Positions 52,378 to 60,552 of a stretch of DNA of 64,000 nucleotides are shown piece after piece. Made by a program: the position numbers and the translations under genes. Origin of the DNA: an uncultured Bacilli bacterium. GTDB lineage: Bacteria > Bacillota_I > Bacilli_A > RF39 > UBA660. Each line of letters starts with the position of its first letter. Position 1 is the first letter of the stretch. The notes beneath the pieces are model-generated. The model did no database searches. It saw only the letters and a program-made list of their open reading frames with translations, and was not told where the DNA came from. Location: the NCBI GenBank assembly GCA_934096105.1, contig CAKOLH010000005.1, positions 1 to 64,000 on the forward strand, read 5' to 3'.

Positions 52378-52785
52378 TTATTTAATACTTCTTAAATAAG
52401 TAACTAAATTATTAGCGTGATTATAGTAGGTATTACCATTACTTGCTTTTAATACTACGCTATCATTATCTATTATCTGTATATCTATTTTTTGTACTAC
52501 ATTATTATTATCGTATCTTATAGTAAAAGTATCATAGCATTTATCATTACTACCTGTCCATGGACCATTATTAGATAATTCTTTCCAGTATGTATCTATT
52601 TTGTTTAATACTTCTTTATCTAGTTTATTTTCGGTATTTTCACAATCTATATAGTATACATCATAGTTAGTCTTTAATATATCTTTAGTCCAATTACCAC
52701 TCTGTTTATTTATTAAAATAACTATTATTACTCCTAGTAAAATGACTGCAGTTACTCCTAATACAATATAATTTTTCTTAGTCAT
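52378..52785 (-). CDS. Membrane-anchored hypothetical protein, 135 aa
   Basis: A short N-terminal cytoplasmic stretch, one membrane segment (~7-25) and an extracellular domain with two Cys (D-C-E-N ... D-K-C-Y) that could form a disulfide. The ending T-Y-Y-N-H-A-N-N-L is not known to me. It is a lone minus-strand gene between pepF and prfB with a GGAGG-type site. No function is assigned. Confidence 0.7.
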   Translation of the reverse strand: MTKKNYIVLGVTAVILLGVIIVILINKQSGNWTKDILKTNYDVYYIDCENTENKLDKEVLNKIDTYWKELSNNGPWTGSNDKCYDTFTIRYDNNNVVQKIDIQIIDNDSVVLKASNGNTYYNHANNLVTYLRSIK

Positions 52786-52900
52786 ATATCCTCCTTATAT
52801 TCTAAGTTAATATTATCATTAAGAAAAAATTGTGTCAATATTTTTGCGTTAGATATTTCTTTTTGTGTCAAATTAATGTATACTAATAATAGGTGATTAG

Positions 52901-53990
52901 ATGGAACTTTATGAATTAAAAAAAGAGTATAAAATATTAGAAAATAAAATTATTGATCTTAGGAGGTCTCTTTGACTTAGATAGTAAAATTAAAAGAGTA
53001 GAAGAAATTAATAATTTAATGCTTGATAGTTCTTTTTGGGATGATAGAACTTCCTCTGAAAAGTTAGTTAGTGAACTTAAGCATGATAAAAATATTATAG
53101 ATAATATTAATAACTTAGAGAGTAAGATTAATAGTAATATTGATATGCTTAATGATGTTAAAGATAGTGATAATGAAATGTTATCACTGATTGAAGAAGA
53201 ATATCATGATATTAATAAATTAATAGATAAGGCTACTTTAGATACTTATTTAAGTGGTGAATATGATAATTCTAATGCTATTATGGAAATACATGCTGGT
53301 GCAGGTGGTACTGAATCATGTGACTGGGCATTAATGTTATATAGAATGTATACTAGATATGCTAGTGGTAATGGCTATACTATTACAGAACTTGATAAGC
53401 AGGATGGTGAAGAGGCTGGGATTAAGTCGGTATTATTTCAAGTTAATGGACCTTTAGCCTATGGCTACTTAAAACACGAAAAAGGAGTACATAGGTTAGT
53501 TAGAATTAGTCCATTTGATGCAAATAAGAGGAGACATACATCTTTTGCTGCGGTTGATGTACTGCCTGAGATAGATAATAATATAGATGTAGAAATTAAT
53601 GATAGTGACATTAGAGTAGATATTTATCGTAGTAGTGGCCCTGGTGGACAAGGCGTAAACACTACTGATAGTGCAGTTAGAATTACACATATTCCTACGG
53701 GTATTGTTGTTACTTGTCAAAATGAAAGAAGTCAAATTAGAAACAAAGAAAAAGCACTTGAAGTACTTAAGGGTAAATTATTATTACTGGAAAAAGAAAA
53801 GCAAGATGAAAAGATTAATGGTATTAAAGGGGAGCAACTATCTAATGGCTGGGGAAGTGCTAAGAGAAGTTATGTATTATGTCCTTATACTTTAGTTAAA
53901 GATAACAATAGCGGATATGAAAGTAGTAATGTAAATGGTATATTAGATGGCGAAATAGAGGAAATGTTAGAATTTGGAATAAAAGAATAA
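52901..53990 (+). CDS. prfB: Peptide chain release factor 2, with programmed +1 frameshift
   Basis: RF2 (362 aa after frameshift) ends translation at UGA and UAA. The reading frame from ATG 52901 meets an in-frame TGA at 52973-52975, preceded by AGGAGG (52961-52966), TCT and CTT: the standard CTT-TGA-C shift site with its internal Shine-Dalgarno. The shift joins 52901-52972 to 52974-53990. S-P-F (stop-codon reader) and G-G-Q (peptide release, in G-P-G-G-Q-G-V-N) are present. Autoregulation: scarce RF2 favours shifting. It also shows that UGA is a stop here. Confidence 0.97.
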
Positions 53991-54002
53991 AGGGTGATTT
54001 AT

Positions 54003-54905
54003 ATGGGAATATTTGATTATTTTAGAAAGAAAAAGGTAGATAGTATTATAACTAAGGTTAACAAGAAAAATATCGGTAGGAGATATTGTATGCTTGTACT
54101 TGGTACTTTAATTGTAGCATTTTCTTTTAATTTGTTCTTTTTAAGATATAATTTAGCTTGCTTTGGAGTAAGTGGTATATCAATAGTACTCAGTAAGTTT
54201 GGTATTAATCCTTCAATATTTATTTTAGGATGCAATATTTTACTAATGATACTTGCTTATTTTACATTAGGATTTGAAAATACTAAGAATCAATTAGTTG
54301 GAGCTTTAATATATCCTGTATTGGTACAACTTACTGGTTATATTACTAAATACATAGATTTAGGAGACACTGAAATGATAGTTATTGCTGTAGTAGGTGG
54401 CGTACTTGCAGGTATCGGCTACGGACTAATATATAAGAGTAATTTCTCTACTGGTGGTACTGATGTTATCGTGGGTATTATTCATAAGTATTTAAAAATG
54501 TCTATGGGAACTGCTGGTCTCATAGTTAACGGATGCATTATATTACTCGGTAAACTTGTATTTGGATGGGATATAGTACTTTATGCTATATTAGTATCAT
54601 ACTTAATATCAGTATTTACTGATAAGATATTACTTGGTATATCTAAGAGTAAAGCATTTTATATAGTTGTTAATAAAGAAAAAGATGATATGGTAAGAGA
54701 TTTTCTTATATCACTTCCTGATGTTGGGACAACAGTTATAGATGCTGAAGGTGGCTATTCTAGTGAAAATGAAACTCTTTTACTAGCGGTTGTTCCTACG
54801 AGAAGTTATTTTATAGTAAAGGAAGGTTTAAAAGAGATAGATAATAATATATTTTTCTTAGTATGTGACTCCTACGAAGTAAGTGATAATGGTGATTTAT
54901 CATGA
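54003..54905 (+). CDS. YitT family membrane protein (DUF2179), first copy
   Basis: A 300-aa protein with five to six membrane segments and a C-terminal DUF2179 domain. Family features: N-L-A-C-F-G-V-S-G-I-S region (~50-60), V-G-G-V-L-A-G-I-G-Y-G-L, S-N-F-S-T-G-G-T-D, and in the soluble part D-A-E-G-G-Y-S. Function unknown. GGGTGA precedes ATG 54003. Its stop overlaps the next gene, its paralogue. Confidence 0.88.
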   Translation: MGIFDYFRKKKVDSIITKVNKKNIGRRYCMLVLGTLIVAFSFNLFFLRYNLACFGVSGISIVLSKFGINPSIFILGCNILLMILAYFTLGFENTKNQLVGALIYPVLVQLTGYITKYIDLGDTEMIVIAVVGGVLAGIGYGLIYKSNFSTGGTDVIVGIIHKYLKMSMGTAGLIVNGCIILLGKLVFGWDIVLYAILVSYLISVFTDKILLGISKSKAFYIVVNKEKDDMVRDFLISLPDVGTTVIDAEGGYSSENETLLLAVVPTRSYFIVKEGLKEIDNNIFFLVCDSYEVSDNGDLS

Positions 54906-55783
54906 AAATAAGTAAGAATGAAAAGTTTGATATTAAAAAACTAGAGAAAATTATTAAAGATAAAAATACTTATTATAATTTTTTTCTCTTTATAATGGGG
55001 ATGGCTCTTAGTGCTATTTCTGTTAGTGTATTTTATTCTCCTAATGAAGTAGTTACTACTGGTAGTACAGGACTTGCAATTATACTAAACAAATATTTAA
55101 ATATAGATTTATCATTATTAGTGTTATGTTTATCGTCAATGTTACTTGTTTTATCTTTTTTAGTATTTGGCGTTAATTATGGATCAAAACATATTCTTGG
55201 TACATTATTATTTCCAGTATTTTTAAAGAGTGCTACTTTAATTAATAGAGTTGTTAATTTTGAAGGAGTATCTTTATTTCTACTTATAGTTATTGGCGGA
55301 GTACTTTCTGGTATTGGCTTTGGACTAGTTAAAAGAAGTAACTATAGTCTTGGGGGATTTTACGTATTATATGATATTATTAATAAAAGATTTAAAATAT
55401 CTATAGGTAAGGCTAGTTTGGTATGTAATAGTATAATTATAATACTTAGTATATTTACTTTTGGCATAGATAAATGTATATATGCTATTATTGGATTATA
55501 TATGACTAGTTATTTTGGTGATAAGATAATGCTTGGTATATCTAGTAATAAGGCTTTTTATATTATTACTAGAAAACCTTCAGAAGTTAAAGAATATATT
55601 ATTAATAATTTAAATCATACTGTTACTGTGGTAAAAGCAAAGGGAGGCTATAGTGATAGAAAAAAAACTATGCTTCTTTGTGTAATACCTACCGTAGAAT
55701 ATGTAAAAATGAAAGAGGTTATTAAAACAATAGATGAAAGGGCTTTCTTCTTGGTTACTGATAGTTATACAGTGTCTAAGTAG
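54902..55783 (+). CDS. YitT family membrane protein (DUF2179), second copy
   Basis: A 293-aa paralogue of the previous gene with the same architecture: S-T-G-L-A-I-I (~60), G-G-V-L-S-G-I-G-F-G-L, S-N-Y-S-L-G-G-F, and A-K-G-G-Y-S-D. It overlaps the first copy by 4 bp (ATGA), so the two arose by tandem duplication and are translated together. The first copy keeps G-G-T-D where this has G-G-F-Y, so the two may differ in function. Confidence 0.88.
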   Translation: MKISKNEKFDIKKLEKIIKDKNTYYNFFLFIMGMALSAISVSVFYSPNEVVTTGSTGLAIILNKYLNIDLSLLVLCLSSMLLVLSFLVFGVNYGSKHILGTLLFPVFLKSATLINRVVNFEGVSLFLLIVIGGVLSGIGFGLVKRSNYSLGGFYVLYDIINKRFKISIGKASLVCNSIIIILSIFTFGIDKCIYAIIGLYMTSYFGDKIMLGISSNKAFYIITRKPSEVKEYIINNLNHTVTVVKAKGGYSDRKKTMLLCVIPTVEYVKMKEVIKTIDERAFFLVTDSYTVSK

Positions 55784-55868
55784 AAAAATTATGTAAAATA
55801 ATCAATAGTGGTTTAAAAAATATTGAAATAATGGTATAATTAATTATACAGATATGGAGGTAGTAAAA

Positions 55869-56564
55869 GTGGAGTTAATTAGAATTAGTGATGTTCAAAA
55901 GACTTATAAAACTGGTACCGTAGCACTATATGATTTTAATCTTAGTATTAAAAAGGGCGAATTTGTATTTGTAATAGGTGCTTCAGGTAGTGGTAAGTCT
56001 ACTTTGATAAAAATGTTATATAGGGAAGAAAAACCTGATAAAGGTTCTATAATAATAGGTGGTATTAATGTAGCAAAACTTAGAAATAGAAAAGTATATG
56101 CTCTAAGAAGAAAGTTAGGAGTAGTCTTTCAAGATTTTAAACTATTACCTAAGCTTACAGTATATGAAAATGTAGCTTTTGCTATGGAAGTACTAGGATA
56201 TGATAAAAAAGAAATACATAAAAGAGTAATGGATGTTCTTGACTTGGTAGGATTAAAAAATAAAGTAAGACAGTTTCCAGACCAATTATCTGGTGGTGAA
56301 CAACAAAGAGTTGTTATAGCAAGAGCGATTGTTAATAAACCTAAACTTCTTATATGTGATGAACCTACAGGTAACTTAGATCCTGATACTTCAATGGAAA
56401 TTATGAAGGTACTTGATGAAATTAATGCAATGGGAACTACAATCATAATGGCTACTCATGATAGAGATATTGTTGATAGAATGAAGAAAAGAGTTATAGT
56501 ACTTGATAGAGGAAGACTTGCTAAAGATATAGAGAAAGGAAGCTACTGCAATGAAAAGTTTTAG
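55869..56564 (+). CDS. ftsE: Cell division ATP-binding protein FtsE
   Basis: FtsE (231 aa) with FtsX controls peptidoglycan hydrolases at the cell wall. ABC motifs: Walker A G-A-S-G-S-G-K-S-T (~36-44), Q-loop V-F-Q-D-F, signature L-S-G-G-E-Q-Q-R (~139-146) and Walker B L-L-I-C-D-E-P-T-G-N (~158-167). GGAGG precedes GTG 55869; the ATG at 55854 lies upstream of the Shine-Dalgarno. It overlaps ftsX by 14 bp. Confidence 0.94.
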   Translation: MELIRISDVQKTYKTGTVALYDFNLSIKKGEFVFVIGASGSGKSTLIKMLYREEKPDKGSIIIGGINVAKLRNRKVYALRRKLGVVFQDFKLLPKLTVYENVAFAMEVLGYDKKEIHKRVMDVLDLVGLKNKVRQFPDQLSGGEQQRVVIARAIVNKPKLLICDEPTGNLDPDTSMEIMKVLDEINAMGTTIIMATHDRDIVDRMKKRVIVLDRGRLAKDIEKGSYCNEKF

Positions 56565-57471
56565 AAGTATAAGAAGATATTTTAGAGATGCTATTCATGG
56601 AGTATTTAGAAACTTTTCTTTATCACTTGCATCAATTTCATGTATAACTATTACTTTAATAGTAGTGGCAGTATCATTAATTTTATCTTATAATGTTGAA
56701 CACTTTTCTGACTCAATTAGAAAAGATGTAACTGTAGTTATGTTTTTAAAGAAAGAAACTACAAAAGAAGATTTAACTAAAATAAAAAAAGAACTTGAAA
56801 GTATTGAAAATATTGAAAATAGTAGTATTGAACTTAAAACTAAAGAAGAATCTGCTAATGAATTGAAAAATGGTAATGAAATATTTGCCACTACTGTTGA
56901 TAGATGGACTGAAGAAACAAACCCCTTGCTTGATAGTTATATGTTTAAAGTAAAAGATATTGTTCAAATAGATGATACAGTAAAAGAAGTAAAAAACTTA
57001 TCTTTTTCTAAAGATAAGATAAATAATATTAATTATGGAGAAGATATTGTACACCAATTAATTGAAGTATTTAATGTGGTAAAGAAAATATGTATAGTAG
57101 CAGTTTTATCACTAGTTCTAGTTACAGCATTCTTGATTGCTAATACTATTAAACTTGCAATATATTCTAGAAAAAGAGAAATTGAAATAATGAGACTAGT
57201 AGGAGCTTCAAATATATCTATTAAGATACCATTCATTATTGAAGGATTATTTATAGGACTTCTTGGTTCTATAGTACCAATACTTATTACAATATTTGGT
57301 TATACTTCTTTATATGATTACTTTGGTGGTAAATTATTTGGTTCTGGCCTTGCTGAACTAGTTAATCCAATGCCATTTATATATCAAGTATCAGGTGTAC
57401 TTGTAGCTATTGGTATTGTTGTTGGTATGATAGGTAGTTACCAAGCAGTAAGAAAATACTTGAAAATATAG
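56551..57471 (+). CDS. ftsX: Cell division protein FtsX
   Basis: FtsX (306 aa), the membrane partner of FtsE. One membrane segment (~20-45), an extracellular loop rich in Lys and Glu (~55-160), and three C-terminal membrane segments; R-K-R-E-I-E-I-M-R-L-V-G-A (~207-219) is the conserved coupling motif. The hydrolase partner (CwlO/SpoIIE-type) is not next to it. Confidence 0.95.
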   Translation: MKSFRSIRRYFRDAIHGVFRNFSLSLASISCITITLIVVAVSLILSYNVEHFSDSIRKDVTVVMFLKKETTKEDLTKIKKELESIENIENSSIELKTKEESANELKNGNEIFATTVDRWTEETNPLLDSYMFKVKDIVQIDDTVKEVKNLSFSKDKINNINYGEDIVHQLIEVFNVVKKICIVAVLSLVLVTAFLIANTIKLAIYSRKREIEIMRLVGASNISIKIPFIIEGLFIGLLGSIVPILITIFGYTSLYDYFGGKLFGSGLAELVNPMPFIYQVSGVLVAIGIVVGMIGSYQAVRKYLKI

Positions 57472-57486
57472 TGTTTTCTTTTTTTA
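57462..57486. terminator. Terminator between ftsX and the double-XRE gene
   Basis: Stem GAAAA/TTTTC with a T-run of seven, overlapping the ends of the convergent genes. Confidence 0.5.
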
Positions 57487-57918
57487 ATCAATTTTACCAC
57501 ATAACCAATCTAAAGATAATTTATATTTAATTGCTATTTCATAAACAAAACTTGTTAAAATTAAAGTTTTACCTGACTCGTAAGCACTAATAGTAGAATG
57601 AGTTGTATTTAAGTCTTTAGCAAGTTCTTCTTGAGTTATATCAAATTTATGTCGTGTATATAATAATCTCTTTCCGACTATTTTAGGATCTATAGATTTA
57701 TTTATAATCTTATATTCCTTTACATTGCTTATTTGCAAAATGTAATCTAAACTAACATTAAAATAATTAGAATAGATATTAAGTTTTTCTAAGGGTATTA
57801 TTTCTTTACCTGTTTCCCATTGAGAAATGGCAACTCTACTGACATTTAGTATTTTTCCCATATCTTCTTGTGTTAGGTCTTTTTCTTCTCTTAAAAAAAA
57901 TAGTCTTTCAAAATTCAT
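57484..57918 (-). CDS. Double XRE-family helix-turn-helix regulator
   Basis: A 144-aa DNA-binding protein with two XRE-type domains in tandem: L-T-Q-E-D-M-G-K-I-L-N-V-S-R-V-A-I-S (~16-33) and I-T-Q-E-E-L-A-K-D-L-N-T-T-H-S-T-I-S (~91-108), each followed by the W/Y-E-x-G-K motif. No ligand-binding or toxin domain is present. GGTGATT precedes the ATG at 57918. It is divergent from a membrane gene, so it may regulate that operon from the shared 106-bp gap. Confidence 0.85.
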   Translation of the reverse strand: MNFERLFFLREEKDLTQEDMGKILNVSRVAISQWETGKEIIPLEKLNIYSNYFNVSLDYILQISNVKEYKIINKSIDPKIVGKRLLYTRHKFDITQEELAKDLNTTHSTISAYESGKTLILTSFVYEIAIKYKLSLDWLCGKID

Positions 57919-58024
57919 ATTAATCACCATATCAATTTTCCCATTAAAAATGTAAAAAAATGAATTTGTGTAAGAAAATACGACAAAATATGATATAATA
58001 TATTTGAGAGGTAGGTGAAAAATA

Positions 58025-59116
58025 ATGAAAAAAGAAAAAGACATCAATTATTACAGAAGTTTATTACACAAAGATATTATTGCTCTATTAATAGTAGCAA
58101 TTATTAGCACAATAATAAATTTATTGTTTATGGGAAAGGGCCATGATGAAGCTGTACTAATATTTTTAAAATCAATTATGTTTATAATTATCTCTATAAT
58201 TATAATATGCAATAAAAAAGAAATAAAAAAGTTTATTGGAACATTAAGTATAATTACTGGCTGTTTAATGATATTAACATCAATAGGTGACGGCTCATTG
58301 TTTGGTATAGTATATTTTTTATTAGGAATATTTTTAGGAGTACATTCTTTCTTCTATTTGAAGAAATTTAGTAATAATGATACTCAGGTTGATTATTCAA
58401 ATGAGGTTATTGTCAAAAATAGAAAAGTAAAATATATATCTTTAATACCTATTTTTATAACTATAGTTTTAGTTATATTAGGATTTGTATTTAATCAATC
58501 TTTAATAGGCATTTCTTGGTGTAGTATATTAATTTTGCTTGTAAATATCGCGAATATTATTTTATGTATTATTTTACATCATAAGAAAATAAAATCAGTA
58601 CTTATTTACATAATTCTAGTTATATCTATAATGATAACGTTATTCAGTGGCTTATTTTTAATAGATGAAATTGGACAAAAAATAAGAAAAACTAATTATT
58701 ATGATAGTGAAAAATTTTTAATTGAATATGCAAAAGAAGCAGAAGAAGATTTAAAAGATGATATAGTTCAAGCAGGAAATCTAAAAAAATTAAATATAGA
58801 TATTTCAAAAGAAAATGTAATAACATTAGATGATTTTTTAAGTACTATATCAACAAATGAAATTTTATCTAATCATATATATTCTATAAACGAGTTAGAA
58901 AAAAATGGTTATTCTTGTAATGGCTATGCTATTTTAAAATTTAAAGATACAGCAGATAAAGACCGTTACAATCTAATATTAAAAGAAGAATATAATGATA
59001 TCACTAATATGAATAGATTTTTTGACATCAGCACTTATATAAGTTGCTCTGGAAAATATTCATATAAAACAAATGGCTTTAATGAAGATATTATTAATAC
59101 TAAATTGGATAATTAA
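58025..59116 (+). CDS. Multi-span membrane protein, function unknown
   Basis: A 363-aa protein with about seven hydrophobic segments in residues ~18-215 and a polar, acidic C-terminal domain (~225-363), with two Cys. I do not recognise the family. A TATAAT lies about 35 bp before the start. It is divergent from the double-XRE gene and followed by a DUF3592-like gene after 43 bp, so it may be under that regulator. Confidence 0.7.
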   Translation: MKKEKDINYYRSLLHKDIIALLIVAIISTIINLLFMGKGHDEAVLIFLKSIMFIIISIIIICNKKEIKKFIGTLSIITGCLMILTSIGDGSLFGIVYFLLGIFLGVHSFFYLKKFSNNDTQVDYSNEVIVKNRKVKYISLIPIFITIVLVILGFVFNQSLIGISWCSILILLVNIANIILCIILHHKKIKSVLIYIILVISIMITLFSGLFLIDEIGQKIRKTNYYDSEKFLIEYAKEAEEDLKDDIVQAGNLKKLNIDISKENVITLDDFLSTISTNEILSNHIYSINELEKNGYSCNGYAILKFKDTADKDRYNLILKEEYNDITNMNRFFDISTYISCSGKYSYKTNGFNEDIINTKLDN

Positions 59117-59159
59117 ATAATAAAAAAATTAGAATAAACAAAATTTAAGGAGTTAAAAA

Positions 59160-59705
59160 ATGAGTGAAATATTAATAACTAAAATTACTTTTGGAATACT
59201 TTTGTCAATAGGTTCTTTTGTATTATTTGTTTTGTCATTTAAACTATTTTATAAATATTTAATACAAGAAAAAAGATGTACTTCGAAAGTTAAAGGAATA
59301 ATCAAAAAATATACATTAGCAACCCGTGGAGGAGAAAATAGTGGTATTCATTTACCTGTTGTGCTTTATATTGTAAATGGTAAAGAATATAAAGTTGTGG
59401 GTCCTGAATATAAAGCATATAAAATAATAACAAAAAGTAGTCCATATAATAAAAATGAAATAGAATATAAAGAAGAAAATCAAATTTTAGAAATAAATAG
59501 GACTTCTAATTCTTTTGTGGGTGTTTATAATAATCCAATTGAAAAATTATACCCAATAGATTCGGAAATAGATGTTTATTACGACCCTGATAATCCTAAA
59601 TTATCTTATGTTTTAAGATATTGTAATAAAAAATGGGCATTCTATTTAATGTTTTGTTCTGCATTATTTTTAGTAATTGACTTATTAATTTTACTGACAT
59701 TATAA
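59160..59705 (+). CDS. DUF3592-like membrane protein
   Basis: A 181-aa protein with an N-terminal (~8-33) and C-terminal (~159-180) membrane segment and an outside domain between. The pattern K-V-K-G-I-I-K-K ... L-P-V-V-L-Y-I-V-N-G-K-E-Y ... I-D-V-Y-Y-D-P-D-N-P-K (~139-150) is DUF3592-like. Function unknown. AAGGAG supports the ATG. It is likely co-transcribed with the preceding gene. Confidence 0.75.
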   Translation: MSEILITKITFGILLSIGSFVLFVLSFKLFYKYLIQEKRCTSKVKGIIKKYTLATRGGENSGIHLPVVLYIVNGKEYKVVGPEYKAYKIITKSSPYNKNEIEYKEENQILEINRTSNSFVGVYNNPIEKLYPIDSEIDVYYDPDNPKLSYVLRYCNKKWAFYLMFCSALFLVIDLLILLTL

Positions 59706-59763
59706 ATAAACGGCAATAAAATATAATCAAAAATTCAAACTAAAACTATATTTATGTAAAATA

Positions 59764-59798
59764 TTTTATATATCAACATATCCTGTTGATATATAAAA
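59764..59798. terminator. Bidirectional hairpin between DUF3592-like and DUF6512-like genes
   Basis: A perfect 15-bp stem TTTTATATATCAACA / TGTTGATATATAAAA with loop TATCC between convergent genes. Confidence 0.65.
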
Positions 59799-59799
59799 A

Positions 59800-60351
59800 T
59801 TATCTATATTTTCTTATTTTCTTATATTCATTAATACCATATTTTTCATTTAATGTATCATAAAAAATAAATTTATGCGGTGGATTATAAGTTAAATAAA
59901 TAAAACCTAGATATATTATAATTATTATAGGAACTGAAAGTGCATTTAATACTTTTAGTTCTTTTTCTTTTAATATATTATAACTTACTATTTGACCTAT
60001 AATATATACTATTATCATGAGAGTTATTGATATAAACATAGATTCTCCTAATAACTTATATAGAGGTATATATATTACTAAGTATAATGGTATTTGCATT
60101 ATTGGAATGAAATATGTATTAAATGGTAAATTATTATATGTAATGTTATATTTCTTTAAAAGAATATATTCTATTAAACTGTATATTAATGTTGAAGTAA
60201 ATAATATTTTCATATGTTCCCAAATGCTTTCATTTACTGGAAAGATAAATGAAAAGATAATATTAGGAAAAATATCATAAACAAAATGTGATATAAAAGA
60301 TAATATAGTTATAATAATTACTCCAAGTATTTTTATTTTCTTTAAATTCAT
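59800..60351 (-). CDS. DUF6512-like membrane protein
   Basis: A 183-aa protein with five to six membrane segments. The N-terminal pattern S-H-F-V-Y-D-I-F-P-N ... F-P-V-N-E-S-I-W-E-H-M-K (~22-47) is the conserved feature I connect with DUF6512. Function unknown. Minus strand, with copy G of the hairpin element in its upstream region. Confidence 0.7.
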   Translation of the reverse strand: MNLKKIKILGVIIITILSFISHFVYDIFPNIIFSFIFPVNESIWEHMKILFTSTLIYSLIEYILLKKYNITYNNLPFNTYFIPIMQIPLYLVIYIPLYKLLGESMFISITLMIIVYIIGQIVSYNILKEKELKVLNALSVPIIIIIYLGFIYLTYNPPHKFIFYDTLNEKYGINEYKKIRKYR

Positions 60352-60380
60352 ATATTTATACTCCTTTATTTATTATATTA

Positions 60381-60492
60381 TTATTATAACTAAATAATTA
60401 AAAAATATTAATTTTAGAGATTATAAGCTCTAAAATTCTTTATGAAGACTTAATGGCTTCATAAAGCATCGAACAACAAAGTGTGAGATGAA
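60381..60492 (+). repeat. Paired-hairpin intergenic element, copy G
   Basis: Hairpins 60410-60437 (AATTTTAGAG/CTCTAAAATT, loop ATTATAAG) and 60438-60466 (CTTTATGAAG/CTTCATAAAG) abut with no spacer. The tail 60467-60490 (CATC ... GAGATG) resembles that of copy H and keeps a small ACA/TGT stem where H has GCA/TGC. The copy lies between divergent genes. Confidence 0.75.
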
Positions 60493-60552
60493 AAAACTAA
60501 TAAATACCTTTATTTTTATATACTTTTTTAGTATAATATATATTGTGATAGT

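Noticed and set aside
57919..58047. Longer N-terminus for the double-XRE protein
   Set aside because: The extra 43 residues are hydrophobic and overlap the divergent gene start; GGTGATT precedes the ATG at 57918.
1756..60466. Paired hairpins as rho-independent terminators
   Set aside because: No T-run follows on the same strand, several copies lie between divergent genes, and real terminators precede some of them (for example after dnaN).
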